A stretch of 61,156 nucleotides of DNA from an uncultured Alphaproteobacteria bacterium (GCA_944391505.1 CALXTV010000009.1:1-61156); one strand, 5' to 3'; counted from the first letter of the stretch, positions 28,960 through 38,678 are shown. The notes: generated from the sequence alone by a model not told the origin. Program-made: numbers and translations.

Positions 28960-30027
28960 TTAACTGTCCAAATAAAGTGAGCTCTTCTTGTAGTTTTCAA
29001 TGGCGTGTCGCAACAAAACACCGATGACAGCGGCCAGAGGTACGGCAATCATCAATCCCAGGAAGCCGAGCAAAACGCCTCCCGCCAGCAAAGCAAACAT
29101 GACCCAGACCGGGTGCAGGCCGACATTCTCACCAACCAATTTCGGCGTCAGGAAATTGCCTTCCAAGAATTGTCCGGTGGCAAAAACCAGGACAACCTGC
29201 AAAATCGGCATCAGCGAATCGAATTGAGCAAAGGCAATGCCTATACTGAGCAGAAAACCGACAATGCTGCCGACGTAGGGTATAAATGAAATCAGACCAG
29301 CAATAAAGCCGACGAGCAGGCCAAGGTCAAGTCCGACCAGATAGAGTCCGAATGAATAATAAGTGCCCAGAATAACACAAACGCTGAGCTGTCCTCGGAT
29401 AAAACCGGCCAGTGTCCGGTCAATCTGGTGTGCCTGTTCCCGAATAGAAGCTTTTGATTTGCGGGGCAGCAGGCTGTCGACTTTGGCAATGAACATATCC
29501 CAGTCACGTAGCATATAAAATGCAACAACGGGCGTAATGAGCAGCAGCGAAATGAGGTTGAATATGGCAAAGCTGCTGGTAACGATGCCACGCAGAACAT
29601 TGCCGGCAAGTTTCAGCGTGTTGGCCAGATTGTTGCGCATGTATTCTCGGATTTTTTCCGGTTCGAGATTGGGAAAACGTTCGTGCAATTCATTAATAAA
29701 CGGTTCTATTTTGCGTAGAAAAGTTCCGATGTATTGAGGGACAACGTTAATGAAGCGGCCAAGCTGTTCGTCAATAACGCTAATTAAAAGCGCCAAAGCC
29801 GGCAGGGCGATGACGGCTACAAGGAAAAGCACCAAAAAGGTGGCGAGTGTGCGGTTCATTCCCCATTTTTCAAAACGGGAGGCGAAAGGGTCAAGCAGAT
29901 AGCCGATGACAATGCCTGTAACGAAGGGCAGCAACACAGAACGCAAGGTATAAACGGCGGCACAGAACAACACAAACAGCGTCAGCCAGAACATCCAATT
30001 ACGATTAGTTTTGCGTTCAGTCGGCAT
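28960..30027 (-). CDS. AI-2E family transporter (PerM-like), 355 aa
   Basis: An inner-membrane protein with about eight helices. Typical signatures: LLPFVTGIVIGYLLDPFASR near the start, ITPVVAFYMLRDWD, RGQLSVCVILGTYYSFGLYL, LISFIPYVGSIVGFLLSIG and LEGNFLTPKLVGENVGLHP. Family members are linked to autoinducer-2 export or Na+/H+ antiport, but specificity cannot be read from sequence. It lies 18 bases after the DUF2066 gene, a pairing also seen in other alphaproteobacteria. Confidence 0.92.
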   Translation of the reverse strand: MPTERKTNRNWMFWLTLFVLFCAAVYTLRSVLLPFVTGIVIGYLLDPFASRFEKWGMNRTLATFLVLFLVAVIALPALALLISVIDEQLGRFINVVPQYIGTFLRKIEPFINELHERFPNLEPEKIREYMRNNLANTLKLAGNVLRGIVTSSFAIFNLISLLLITPVVAFYMLRDWDMFIAKVDSLLPRKSKASIREQAHQIDRTLAGFIRGQLSVCVILGTYYSFGLYLVGLDLGLLVGFIAGLISFIPYVGSIVGFLLSIGIAFAQFDSLMPILQVVLVFATGQFLEGNFLTPKLVGENVGLHPVWVMFALLAGGVLLGFLGLMIAVPLAAVIGVLLRHAIENYKKSSLYLDS

Positions 30028-30045
30028 TTCTTTTCCTTTCCAGAG

Positions 30046-31101
30046 TTAAATTCTTTCGATGATGTAGAAATCACCGACATTTTTGAGGTTGTAATATTTA
30101 TTGCGCAGGGCTTCCAGCAATTTGTCAAAGTTGCCGATATAAGTGATGGTAAATTGGACTTTTCCCGAGCCGACCGCATTGGTAGCAATGCCGCTGATAT
30201 AGCCGATTTCCCTGAGCTGCTTTTCCAGATGCAGCCAATCGCGCAAATAAGCATAGGAGTATAAAACGGTAATTTCGGATTTGTTTTGGCGGTTAACGAC
30301 GTTTTGTGTCTTTATCTGATTATAAATACCGTCGGTAATTTGGTTGATGGCGTCTATGAATAATTGTGGGGAGCGGTCACCCGGTACGGATATATTTTCT
30401 TCCCGTCCGTCACGATAAGAACGAAGCGTAATGTTTAACCCCTCAATACCGTTATATACGGCGTCAGCAACATAAATGTCTTTGGTGTTGTTGAAAAAGG
30501 CGATTTTATCCAAAGCCATGCCGTCCAGACTCAAGGCCTTTTCGGCATCAAGTGCCGCATAGTTGGAACCAGTGGCCGGAATGCTGAAGAACTTGACGGA
30601 ATTTAATGTCCTCGGATTTTGCTCCCAGGCTTTGCGCCACAGATTGTCGGCTTCCCAGAGCATGGGCGCGTCGGTTTTGAATTCGCGAAATGTCGGGATA
30701 ATCAAAACATTTGCCGCCGAGCCGATGACAAAAGGAATGTCATTTTCCTGCATATAAGTTTTGAGAATATATTCGTTAATGGTAACGTTTAATGTTGCAA
30801 GGTAGCGGACGTTTGAGGCTTTTTCAGAGATAATCGAAACTTCTTTGATGAAGTTGAGAATCTGGGCGTCGTTTAGTTCGTTGAGGCGGCGGACGCCTTC
30901 TGCCGTGGTAACGCGGCGGGCAACCGTTGTATAAGCCTGACGGTTGGCTTCGGTCATGGCTTTTTCCCGGGCGACGGACGCGTTTTCGGCCGTAACGTCG
31001 ACCGTAATTTCGGCGCTGTATGTCAAATCACCGGCACGACCGGTTTCCGGAAGCAGAAGCAAGCAGAAAAGTGCGACGGCTGCTGTGCAGATGCGGAACA
31101 C
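30046..31101 (-). CDS. DUF2066 domain secreted protein, 351 aa
   Basis: Starts with GTG at 31101, with AGGGAG seven bases upstream. The signal peptide (FRICTAAVALFCLLLLPETGRA) is followed by the DUF2066 region with ITVDVTAENASVAREKAMTE, AYTTVARRVTT and a central NDIPFVIGSAANVLIIPTF. The function of the family is unknown; it is predicted periplasmic. It lies between ndk (11 bases) and the AI-2E transporter (18 bases), so all are one operon. Confidence 0.88.
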   Translation of the reverse strand: MFRICTAAVALFCLLLLPETGRAGDLTYSAEITVDVTAENASVAREKAMTEANRQAYTTVARRVTTAEGVRRLNELNDAQILNFIKEVSIISEKASNVRYLATLNVTINEYILKTYMQENDIPFVIGSAANVLIIPTFREFKTDAPMLWEADNLWRKAWEQNPRTLNSVKFFSIPATGSNYAALDAEKALSLDGMALDKIAFFNNTKDIYVADAVYNGIEGLNITLRSYRDGREENISVPGDRSPQLFIDAINQITDGIYNQIKTQNVVNRQNKSEITVLYSYAYLRDWLHLEKQLREIGYISGIATNAVGSGKVQFTITYIGNFDKLLEALRNKYYNLKNVGDFYIIERI

Positions 31102-31112
31102 GGCAGAACTCC

Positions 31113-31529
31113 CTAACCAACGATTTCAATGTGCGAAAAGAAAAAATCAATTTCTCTTTCGGCGCTTTCTGCCGAATCCGAACCATGGACGGTATTTTTA
31201 TCAATAGACAGGGCAAAAGTTCTGCGAATCGTCCCTTCTTCAGCAACGGCAGGATTGGTTGCGCCCATGATTTTGCGGTAGAGGGCAATGGCGTTTTCGG
31301 CTTCGAGAATCTGAACAACGACCGGAGCCGAAGTCATTTGTTCAATCATGCTGGTAAAAAAGGCTTTATCCTTGTGTTCGGCATAAAATTCTTCGGCCTG
31401 TTCCGGGGTCAGCATGAGCCGTTTCTGAGCAATAATGTGCAACCCGGCTTCTTCAATCATGGCGTTGACTTTGCCGGTGATGTTGCGGGCGGTTGCGTCC
31501 GGTTTGATTATCGAGAGCGTTCTTTCCAT
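31113..31529 (-). CDS. ndk: Nucleoside diphosphate kinase, 138 aa
   Basis: Ndk balances nucleoside triphosphates by phosphotransfer through a histidine. ATG 31529 ([16 protein letters not shown]) is the family start. The usual active-site NxxHGSD is present as [20 protein letters not shown], His at about residue 117. Length is typical. It is the first gene of a five-gene minus-strand operon and is divergent from pta. Confidence 0.98.
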   Translation of the reverse strand: MERTLSIIKPDATARNITGKVNAMIEEAGLHIIAQKRLMLTPEQAEEFYAEHKDKAFFTSMIEQMTSAPVVVQILEAENAIALYRKIMGATNPAVAEEGTIRRTFALSIDKNTVHGSDSAESAEREIDFFFSHIEIVG

Positions 31530-31685
31530 AGAGGTTTTCCTTGTTAAAAAGCCAGTTACCATAAAATTTAAGCCGATAGTATAATATTTTGCCGCAAAAA
31601 GCAAAAGTTTTTATAGACTTTTGCGCTCAAGCGTTGTTTATTATGAATAATTCTTTTTTAACTCAAATTGTGAAGGGGTATCCCA

Positions 31686-32693
31686 ATGTTAGAAAGTGCT
31701 TATTTAAATAGTCTGATTGCGAGAGCAAAACAAGACATTAAAACCATTGTTCTGCCCGAAGGTGAAGACGAGCGCGTTTTGAAGGCCGCTCATCTGATTA
31801 CGGCCGAAAAAGCCGCCAAAATCATTATTCTCGGCGATGTCGAATCGGTCAAAAAGCATTTTGCCGACAATGGTTGGAGCCTGGAGGACATTGAGCTTGT
31901 CGATCCGGCCAAATCGCAGAATCTTGAAAAATATGCCAAGCTTCTTTTCGAACTGCGCAAAGAAAAAGGCATGAGTGAAGACGAGGCTGCGAAAACGGCT
32001 TTGAATCCCAATTATTTCGGAACGCTGATGATTAAGGCCGGCGATGCCGACGGTATGGTTTCCGGCGCCAATCATTCGACAGCGGATACGGTTCGTCCGG
32101 CGCTGCAAATCATCAAGTCGGCCAAAAAAGGCGCCAGCGTTTCGTCGCTGCTGATTTTGGTTCATAATGACAAGCCGTATATTCTTGCCGACTGTGCAAT
32201 TATTATCGATCCGACAGACAAAGAAATGGCCGATACGGCTCTGGAAGCGGCCAAAAACGCCATTAAGTTCGGCATGGAGCCGAAAGTTGCGATGCTGACT
32301 TTTTCGACCAAAGGGTCCGGCAAAGGCGATCAGGTTGATAAGGTTCGCAGGGCAACCGAAATTGCGTTGGAAGCTTTGAAAAACGATCCGGATTATAAGG
32401 GGCTGAACATTAAGCTGGACGGCGAGTTGCAGGCTGATGCCGCGCTTGATGCCGTTGTCGGTGCAAAAAAAGCGCCGGGCAGCGAGGTTGCGGGCAAGGC
32501 CAATGTCTTAATCTTTCCGGATCTGGCCTCGGGCAATATCAGTTATAAAATGCTGCAGCGTATTTGCGGCTGCGAGGCTTATGGACCGATGTTACAGGGG
32601 CTGAATGCGCCGGTTAATGATCTTTCCCGCGGTGCATTGGTCGAAGATATTGTGGGAATGATTGCGATTACCTGTATTCAAGCCCAGAAATGA
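31686..32693 (+). CDS. pta: Phosphate acetyltransferase, 335 aa
   Basis: Pta converts acetyl-CoA and phosphate to acetyl phosphate. The protein is the compact catalytic form without the N-terminal regulatory domains. Landmarks: TIVLPEGEDERVLKAA, ADGMVSGANHSTADTVRPAL and the C-terminal VLIFPDLASGNISYKMLQR, plus ELQADAALD before it. AAGGGG lies before the ATG. Together with the two acetate kinases downstream it forms a substrate-level ATP pathway, consistent with fermentative growth. Confidence 0.97.
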   Translation: MLESAYLNSLIARAKQDIKTIVLPEGEDERVLKAAHLITAEKAAKIIILGDVESVKKHFADNGWSLEDIELVDPAKSQNLEKYAKLLFELRKEKGMSEDEAAKTALNPNYFGTLMIKAGDADGMVSGANHSTADTVRPALQIIKSAKKGASVSSLLILVHNDKPYILADCAIIIDPTDKEMADTALEAAKNAIKFGMEPKVAMLTFSTKGSGKGDQVDKVRRATEIALEALKNDPDYKGLNIKLDGELQADAALDAVVGAKKAPGSEVAGKANVLIFPDLASGNISYKMLQRICGCEAYGPMLQGLNAPVNDLSRGALVEDIVGMIAITCIQAQK

Positions 32694-32838
32694 TTTTCTA
32701 TGGGGGCCGAACGGGATTGCGGGGCAAAAGGCTTGGGTGTCGATTATACACTTTGTCTTTTTGCCTCGAAATCTTATTCGTTTCCCTCATATAAAAATAT
32801 TTCTGATGATTTTAAGCAAAAAAATTAAGGATTTAGTG

Positions 32839-34023
32839 ATGAAAAAAATACTCGTTTTGAACTCCGGTTCATCTACGCTGAAATATCAGTTGTTTAATGT
32901 TGACGGTGATAAATATGAAGTCGTTGCCAAAGGCAATGCCGAGCGCATCGGCCGTGATGCTTCTTTTGTCGGCATAAAATATGCAAACGGTGACAAAAAG
33001 GAAGTCAAGGTTGATTTGCCTAATCATCAAGCGGCGCTGAATGAGGTTATGAAACTTTTGACGGACGGTGTTATCGGAAATTTGAACGAGATTTCGGCAA
33101 TCGGCCACCGTATTGTTCAGGGCGGTTCGATTTTCAAAGGTTCGGTTGTGGTTACCGAAAAAGTTATTGAAGACATCGAATCCCTTTCGACACTGGCGCC
33201 GTTGCACAATCCGTCTGCGGCTCTGGTTATCCGCGCGGTTATGAAAGAGCTGCCGTCGGTGCCGCAGGTTGTTGTCTTTGATACGGCTTTTCATCAAACA
33301 ATGCCTGCAGAAGCTTACATTTATGCTTTGCCGGAGGAACAGCGTACGACTTATAAAATTCGTCGTTACGGCGCACACGGTACGTCGCATAAGTTTGTGG
33401 CGCAAAAAGCAATGGAAATTGTCGGCGAAAAAACGAAGATTATTACCTGTCATATCGGCAGCGGTGCTTCGATAACCGCAGTTAAAGACGGCAAGTGCAT
33501 TGATACTTCAATGGGAATGACCCCGCTGGCCGGAATCGTGATGGATACACGTTGCGGCGACATTGATCCTTATATTCCGCTTTATATTATGAAAACTCAG
33601 AAGCTGACGCCGGACGAGGTTAACGAAATGCTGAATAAGCAGAGCGGCAAGTACGGGTTGACCGGGTACAGCGACTCCCGCGATTTTGAGGCGGCGTATA
33701 ATCGCGGCGAGCCGAAAGTTCTGGAGGCCATGCAGGTTTATGTTTACAATATTGTCAAATATATCGGCGCTTACATTGCGGCGCTGGGTGGTGTCGATGC
33801 CATTGTCTTTACGGCAGGTGTCGGCGAAAATTCGCCGATTGTCCGGAAGCTTGTTCTTGAGCGTCTGGCTTATCTGGGAATTAAGGTCGATGAAGCCAAA
33901 AATAACGAGCGCGGCGATTTTGCCGAAATTACCACGCCGGATTCAAAAGTCAGAGCCTTTGTTATTCCGACTAACGAAGAGCTTGCCATTGCCCAGGATA
34001 CAGTAAACTTGACTAATATCTGA
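32839..34023 (+). CDS. ackA: Acetate kinase, first paralogue, 394 aa
   Basis: Start ATG 32839 (MKKILVLNSGSSTLKYQLF), with AAGG upstream; the longer frame reaching into pta is not used. AckA makes ATP and acetate from acetyl phosphate. Catalytic positions are kept: NSGSSTLK, GHRIVQGG (Arg), LAPLHNPS (His), FDTAFHQTMP (Asp), TRCGDID (Arg), PTNEE (Glu). Two normally conserved residues differ: HGG reads QGG, and YGFHGTSH reads YGAHGTSH. It probably remains active, perhaps with changed substrate range. Followed by its own terminator. Confidence 0.95.
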   Translation: MKKILVLNSGSSTLKYQLFNVDGDKYEVVAKGNAERIGRDASFVGIKYANGDKKEVKVDLPNHQAALNEVMKLLTDGVIGNLNEISAIGHRIVQGGSIFKGSVVVTEKVIEDIESLSTLAPLHNPSAALVIRAVMKELPSVPQVVVFDTAFHQTMPAEAYIYALPEEQRTTYKIRRYGAHGTSHKFVAQKAMEIVGEKTKIITCHIGSGASITAVKDGKCIDTSMGMTPLAGIVMDTRCGDIDPYIPLYIMKTQKLTPDEVNEMLNKQSGKYGLTGYSDSRDFEAAYNRGEPKVLEAMQVYVYNIVKYIGAYIAALGGVDAIVFTAGVGENSPIVRKLVLERLAYLGIKVDEAKNNERGDFAEITTPDSKVRAFVIPTNEELAIAQDTVNLTNI

Positions 34024-34037
34024 TTTTATGGCATAAG

Positions 34038-34071
34038 AATGTGGTGTCATTATGATGGCACCACATTTTTT
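34038..34071 (+). terminator. Terminator between the two acetate kinase genes
   Basis: AATGTGGTG (34038-34046) pairs with CACCACATT (34059-34067), with CAT/ATG pairing inside, followed by T-rich bases. The two paralogues are therefore likely expressed separately, at least in part. Confidence 0.85.
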
Positions 34072-34101
34072 ATATCCCGATAACAAGTACAGGAATCCTT
34101 T

Positions 34102-35316
34102 ATGAAGAAAATACTCGTTCTGAACTCCGGTTCGACTACCGTTAAATATCAGCTGTTTAATATGGAAGGGCAGAAACATCAGGTTATTGCCAAAGGCATG
34201 GCCGAACGTATCGGCATCAGCGGTTCCCGCGTCAGTATGTCGATAGACGAGAATGAAAAACTGGTTAAGGAAATTGAGCTGCATAATCATATTGAGGCGA
34301 TTAAAGAAGTTTTGAACATGCTGCTTTCGGGGCCGATTAAAAGTGTAGACGAAATTGATGCGGTGGGTCATCGTATGGGACACGGCGGCGAATATTTCGA
34401 CAAGTCGGTCATAATTGACGAAGATGTTTTGGATAAGGCGAGAGAGGCTGGTGATCTGCTGCCGCTGCACGGCGCCGCTTTTTTGTATGGTATCGATGCA
34501 ATTACCGCGTTGCTGCCGAAAGTTAAGCAGGTGGCGACTTTTGATTCTTCTTTTCATCAGAGTATGAAAAAAGAGGCTTTTTTGTATGCTATTCCGCTGG
34601 AACAGTATGAAAAGCACAAAATCCGCCGCTACGGGTTTCACGGAACTTCGCATAAGTATGTTGCCGAAGAAGCAGCCAAAATGCTGGGCTTTAAGGGAAA
34701 GTTTATCAGTTGCCATTTGGGCGGCGGCGCATCGGTAACGGCGATAGAAAACGGACGCTCGGTTGATACGTCAATGGGCTTTACGCCAATGGCCGGCATG
34801 ATTATGGGAACCCGCTGCGGCGATATTGATCCGTATATTCCGTTGCATATCATGAAAACTCAGAATATGACCGCCGATGAAGTTAATGCCATGTTGAACA
34901 AGGAAAGCGGGTGGTATGGTTTGACCCGCGGCTATACGGATTTGCGCGATATTGAGGAGCAGTATCTGGAAGGAAATCAGGACGCGATAACGGCGGTTGA
35001 CGTTTTTGTTCATGCCCTGATTAAATATATCGGTGCATACCTGGCCGTGTTGGGCGGTGTCGATGCAATTATCTTTACGGCCGGCATCGGCGAAAATTCG
35101 TCTTTTATCCGCAAAAAGGTTTGTGAGCGGCTTAAATTTTTGGGGGTTGAGCTTAATGAGGAAGCCAACCATATTCGCGGGAAAGCGGCAGAGATTACGA
35201 CACCTTCTTCCAAGGTTAAAGTTTTGGTTATTCCGACCAATGAAGAACTTTTGATTGCCCAAGATACTTACGCGTTGCTTGGCGACAATGTCGTTTCTAT
35301 GGCCAAAGCTTCGTAA
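34102..35316 (+). CDS. ackA: Acetate kinase, second paralogue, 404 aa
   Basis: A full-length second AckA with the same opening (MKKILVLNSGSTTVKYQLF) and only moderate identity to the first copy, so the duplication is old. It keeps GHRMGHGG, YGFHGTSH, TRCGDID and PTNEE. It differs at the substrate-side loop, reading LLPLHGAAFLYG where AckA usually has LAPLHNPA, and at FDSSFHQSMK. Those changes could shift preference to another short-chain acyl phosphate such as propionyl phosphate; this is inference. AGGAATCC precedes the ATG. Confidence 0.93.
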   Translation: MKKILVLNSGSTTVKYQLFNMEGQKHQVIAKGMAERIGISGSRVSMSIDENEKLVKEIELHNHIEAIKEVLNMLLSGPIKSVDEIDAVGHRMGHGGEYFDKSVIIDEDVLDKAREAGDLLPLHGAAFLYGIDAITALLPKVKQVATFDSSFHQSMKKEAFLYAIPLEQYEKHKIRRYGFHGTSHKYVAEEAAKMLGFKGKFISCHLGGGASVTAIENGRSVDTSMGFTPMAGMIMGTRCGDIDPYIPLHIMKTQNMTADEVNAMLNKESGWYGLTRGYTDLRDIEEQYLEGNQDAITAVDVFVHALIKYIGAYLAVLGGVDAIIFTAGIGENSSFIRKKVCERLKFLGVELNEEANHIRGKAAEITTPSSKVKVLVIPTNEELLIAQDTYALLGDNVVSMAKAS

Positions 35317-35386
35317 CGACGACTTGGATTTTTATAAAAAGTGCCTATTTTTTTAAGCGACGTTTTAATCAGTCGAGAGGTTGAAA

Positions 35387-35860
35387 ATGAACGAAGCGAT
35401 AAGAAATACGGCACTTTTTCTGTGGGCGTTTTGTGCGATTAACTCGGAGGCTTATGCCGTTGAACCGGAAACGGTAATTTACGGTGCTTCCGAAACGGCG
35501 CCGGGGGTTCCGGACAGTGCTGTCGTTCGGATGAAAGCCGGAGAGGGAAATATCATGGGGCAACCGATTGTCGGGAACGGTTTTCAATCGGCTGCGGACA
35601 ACAATCAGCCGGAGAATCTTCCGGTGCAGAGTGTTGTTTCCGGTTTGGCAGAGAAGCCGGCGGTGATTTCAGAAACGCTTTCGCAGAATCCGCAGATAAG
35701 CCCGCAAGACACGCCTCAGAAGGTCAATCAGCAGATTCAGGATACGCTTTATGAATCGGGCGGGCGGATTTATGACATACAATCGTATCCGGCGGAAGAT
35801 ATCGGCAAAATAGAAGCGCCGAATGTGCAGCCGATGATTTCGACCTATCCCTCTTATTAA
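35387..35860 (+). CDS. Secreted hypothetical protein, 157 aa
   Basis: ATG 35387 is chosen because GAGAGG (35375-35380) is six bases upstream. A signal peptide (MNEAIRNTALFLWAFCAINS, cut near EAYA) leads into a low-complexity, Pro/Gln/Ser-rich mature part with no Cys and no recognisable fold (QNPQISPQDTPQKVNQQIQD). Probably periplasmic or surface. No family recognised. It converges on trmB across a cluster of palindromic repeats. Confidence 0.6.
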   Translation: MNEAIRNTALFLWAFCAINSEAYAVEPETVIYGASETAPGVPDSAVVRMKAGEGNIMGQPIVGNGFQSAADNNQPENLPVQSVVSGLAEKPAVISETLSQNPQISPQDTPQKVNQQIQDTLYESGGRIYDIQSYPAEDIGKIEAPNVQPMISTYPSY

Positions 35861-35869
35861 AATTAAAAG

Positions 35870-36167
35870 CTTGTATAACGGGTGTCTAGTACAGATTTTG
35901 CGAGTTGAAAAAATGCTCACATACGTTTATGTATGCTCCGCTTTTTTCTCTCTTAAATCTTACTATACACCTCGTTCTCCAAACTTTTTAACCCCTCGTA
36001 TAGAGGTCAACTAGTACAGGATTAGCGGGTAAAATAAATGCTCATGTACCAATATGTACATTCCGCTTTATTTTCCCTAAATCCTTACTATTTGACTCAC
36101 TCTCCGGGTTTTTTGAAAGATTTGTATAACGGGCGTCTAGTACAGGATTAGCGGGGTTTACGTACTT
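35870..36167. repeat. Cluster of three long imperfect palindromes
   Basis: Copy 1 (about 35870-35990), copy 2 (about 35996-36118) and a half copy (about 36121-36167) share TATAACGGG-type ends, CTAGTACAG, an A-rich middle, and tips built as CTCACATAC/GTATGCTC or CTCATGTAC/GTACATTC. Each full copy can fold into one long hairpin of about 110-120 nt. Arms differ between copies while pairing is kept. They fill the whole gap between two convergent genes; the half copy stops at the trmB stop codon. No gene is present. Confidence 0.8.
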
Positions 36168-36893
36168 CTATATCCGTTCAAAATCAAGAAAGACGGGGCG
36201 GCGCCCTTCGCGGATGGCTTTGCGTTGATATTTGGTTTCAACCCAGTCGTCCGGCTCGTGTTTCCAGTCGTTGCCGCAGGTTGCCGTCCAGCGAAAGTTC
36301 GGATCTTCGTGCAGTCGGCGCAACGTCCATCCCTTATAAACTTTATGGTCGGTAGCAACGCGCAAAGTGCCGCCTTTCTTTAAAATCCGTGCCAATTCCC
36401 GCAGGTTTTCGGGATTGATAAATCGCCTGGAAGCGTGGCGTTTTTTTGGCCAGGGATCGGGAAAAAGAACAAAGATCTTGTCGCAAAATCCGTCAGGAAT
36501 CCTCCGAAAAAGCAGTCTCACGTCATTGTCATAGACGCGGATATTGTCTTCGCGGCCATCAGTCAGGGTAATTTTTTCGGGCAAATTTGTGCCTTCTTTG
36601 ATGCCGGTTATCAGACTCAACAGGTTGGCAATGCCGTTTTGGAAAACCTCGGCACCGATAAAACCGACCGAAGGATTGCGGAGAGCCTGTCCGGCAAGGT
36701 GTTCGCCGTTGCCGAAACCGATTTCGAGATATACTTTGTCAACGGGCTTGCCGAACATGGTTTGCGTGTCAAAGCGGCAGTCGTCGGAAATCCTGACTTT
36801 GGGAAGAAAGGCTTCCAACAACGTTGTTTTGGCTTTGCGGATAATGCGGCCTTTGCGACGGCCAAAAAATTTCGGGGTTTCACTTAAAAGCAT
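36168..36893 (-). CDS. trmB: tRNA (guanine-N7)-methyltransferase, 241 aa
   Basis: TrmB makes m7G46 in tRNA from SAM. ATG 36893 ([16 protein letters not shown]) is chosen because AAGGAG lies 8 bases upstream; it overlaps the last 10 bases of metK. The SAM-binding [17 protein letters not shown], the [20 protein letters not shown] segment and the C-terminal [17 protein letters not shown] are family hallmarks. Pairing with metK, which makes its cofactor, is an apt operon. Confidence 0.97.
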   Translation of the reverse strand: MLLSETPKFFGRRKGRIIRKAKTTLLEAFLPKVRISDDCRFDTQTMFGKPVDKVYLEIGFGNGEHLAGQALRNPSVGFIGAEVFQNGIANLLSLITGIKEGTNLPEKITLTDGREDNIRVYDNDVRLLFRRIPDGFCDKIFVLFPDPWPKKRHASRRFINPENLRELARILKKGGTLRVATDHKVYKGWTLRRLHEDPNFRWTATCGNDWKHEPDDWVETKYQRKAIREGRRPVFLDFERI

Positions 36894-38035
36894 GAAGCTA
36901 ACTCCTTGGCTAAGTCGGTTTTTTCCCAAGAAAAAGAACCGTTGGAACGAGGTGTGCGGCCGAAGTGCCCGTATGCGGCCGTCGGTGTATAGATTGGGCG
37001 GCGGAGCTGCAGACGGTTAATAATGCCCTTGGGCGTCAGATCTGTCATTTCTCTCAGAATTTTTAGAATCTTTTGTTCGTCGACCCGAGCCGTGTGATTG
37101 CAGTTAATATAGAAAGACAGCGGTTCGGCAATACCGATGGCGTAGGAAAGCTGCAAAAGACATTCGTCTGCCAAACCGGCCGTTACAACGTTTTTGGCCA
37201 GATAACGGAGTATATAGGCGGCAGACCGGTCAACTTTGGTTGCGTCTTTTCCCGAAAAAGCGCCGCCGCCATGGGGAGCATAACCGCCATAGTTGTCAAC
37301 GATTATTTTGCGTCCGGTCAATCCGGTGTCGCCGTCCGGCCCGCCGATAACAAAACGTCCGGTCGGATTGATGAGAATGTCTTTGTCTTCCGGCAGCCAG
37401 CCGTCCGGCAGGTTGCGGGCAATGTATTTTTTTGCGATTTCCCGGACATCTTCTTGTGAAAGTTTATCCGAATGCTGGGTTGAAAGAACTACTTTGGCAA
37501 TGCCCGTCGGTTTTCCGTCTTCGTAAATGACTGTTACCTGGCTTTTGGCATCCGGTTCTATACCTTTGATTTCGCCTTTGTGTCGGGCATCGGCAAGGTC
37601 TTTCAGAATACGGTTGGCCAAATAAATGGCCAGCGGCATGCAGGCGCTTTCGAATCCTTGTTCTTTTTTGGCATAGCCAAACATAATGCCCTGATCGCCG
37701 GCGCCGTCATGATCAACCCCCAGGGCAATGTCGCAGGATTGGTGATGAAGGAGGTTTTCGATGTTGACCGTTTGCCAGCTAAATCCTTTTTGGTCATAGC
37801 CGATTTCCCGGACGGCATTGCGAACGGTTTCTTCAATTTCCGTCTGACTGACATAGGCGCTGCAACTGGTTTCTCCGGCAATGATAATCCGGTTGGTGGT
37901 GGCCATTGTTTCAATGGCCGTCCGAGCTGCATTGTCCCGGCTCAGATATAAATCTACGACGGCATCCGAAATGCGGTCGCAGACTTTGTCCGGATGCCCT
38001 TCCGAAACAGATTCCGATGTAAACAGATATTTCAT
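36884..38035 (-). CDS. metK: S-adenosylmethionine synthetase, 383 aa
   Basis: MetK makes SAM from methionine and ATP. Landmarks: [20 protein letters not shown] at the start, DQGIMFGYA, and [19 protein letters not shown]. Length and order are typical. AAAGGA precedes the ATG. The gene follows an XRE regulator across a terminator; I see no SAM riboswitch in the 77-base gap. It is translationally coupled to trmB. Confidence 0.98.
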   Translation of the reverse strand: MKYLFTSESVSEGHPDKVCDRISDAVVDLYLSRDNAARTAIETMATTNRIIIAGETSCSAYVSQTEIEETVRNAVREIGYDQKGFSWQTVNIENLLHHQSCDIALGVDHDGAGDQGIMFGYAKKEQGFESACMPLAIYLANRILKDLADARHKGEIKGIEPDAKSQVTVIYEDGKPTGIAKVVLSTQHSDKLSQEDVREIAKKYIARNLPDGWLPEDKDILINPTGRFVIGGPDGDTGLTGRKIIVDNYGGYAPHGGGAFSGKDATKVDRSAAYILRYLAKNVVTAGLADECLLQLSYAIGIAEPLSFYINCNHTARVDEQKILKILREMTDLTPKGIINRLQLRRPIYTPTAAYGHFGRTPRSNGSFSWEKTDLAKELASCF

Positions 38036-38064
38036 GTCAGTCCTTTCCCGTTATGGCGAGCCTA

Positions 38065-38095
38065 TAAAAAAAGCCGGCAAAAAGCCAGCTTTTTT
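38065..38095 (-). terminator. Terminator between the XRE gene and metK
   Basis: On the minus strand AAGCTGGC pairs with GCCGGCTT (one T-G pair) around TTTTT, followed by a T-run. metK should thus have its own promoter or rely on readthrough. Confidence 0.85.
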
Positions 38096-38112
38096 CATTA
38101 AATATGCAGAAA

Positions 38113-38619
38113 TTATTTTTTTGCGTTTTCTTCATGATTATTGCTGTAGGCCGTTTTGGACATGGCAATAATCAGGTCATACAAACATTTTGCCGCTTTG
38201 CGGTTCGGAATTTTGTAGTAAGCCTTGACCAATTCTATGGTTTCCTGACGGTGCATCGGATCTACGTCCAGATTTTCCGTTTCTTCAGCCAGCGTCAACG
38301 GCGTGCTGTCCGGCAAAGAGAACATACGCGGACTTTGCTTGGCGACTTCTTCATCCATATCTTCATAGAAAAAGCCGATCGGTACTTCCAGCACTTTGCC
38401 GATATCCCATAAACGGCTTGCACCGACGCGGTTCATGCCGCGTTCATATTTTTGCACCTGTTGGAAAGTCAAACCCAGCAAGGAAGCCAGCTTTTCCTGG
38501 CTGAGACCGAGCAGGGTACGTCTTAAACGGATGCGGTTGCCGACATGGACGTCAATCGGATTCGGTTCTCCGGTCGGAGTTCTACCTCGGCTAGATTTTT
38601 TTACGATGTCTGCACTCAT
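38113..38619 (-). CDS. XRE-family helix-turn-helix regulator, 168 aa
   Basis: The DNA-binding domain (about residues 23-80) reads HVGNRIRLRRTLLGLSQEKL and LTFQQVQKYERGMNRVGASR. The C-terminal half is helical, with ETIELVKAYYKIPNRKAAKC. This protein family sits between lnt and metK in many alphaproteobacteria; in some relatives it influences cell cycle or envelope genes, but its target here is unknown. A consensus-like promoter lies upstream. Confidence 0.92.
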   Translation of the reverse strand: MSADIVKKSSRGRTPTGEPNPIDVHVGNRIRLRRTLLGLSQEKLASLLGLTFQQVQKYERGMNRVGASRLWDIGKVLEVPIGFFYEDMDEEVAKQSPRMFSLPDSTPLTLAEETENLDVDPMHRQETIELVKAYYKIPNRKAAKCLYDLIIAMSKTAYSNNHEENAKK

Positions 38620-38649
38620 TATTTGTTCCTTTTCGTTAAACTATATACT

Positions 38650-38678
38650 AAAATAGGATTTTATGGTTCTTTCGTCAA
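38650..38678 (-). promoter_or_regulatory. Promoter of the XRE regulator
   Basis: Minus strand: TTGACG (38678-38673), a 17-base spacer, TATTTT (38655-38650). The start codon is about 30 bases downstream of the -10 box. Confidence 0.65.

Noticed and set aside
36435..36887. A 150-codon plus-strand frame opposite trmB
   Set aside because: Antisense to a confidently identified methyltransferase, without ribosome site or domain.
38036..38112. SAM riboswitch upstream of metK
   Set aside because: The gap is only 77 bases and holds a terminator of the preceding gene; no SAM-aptamer core was found.
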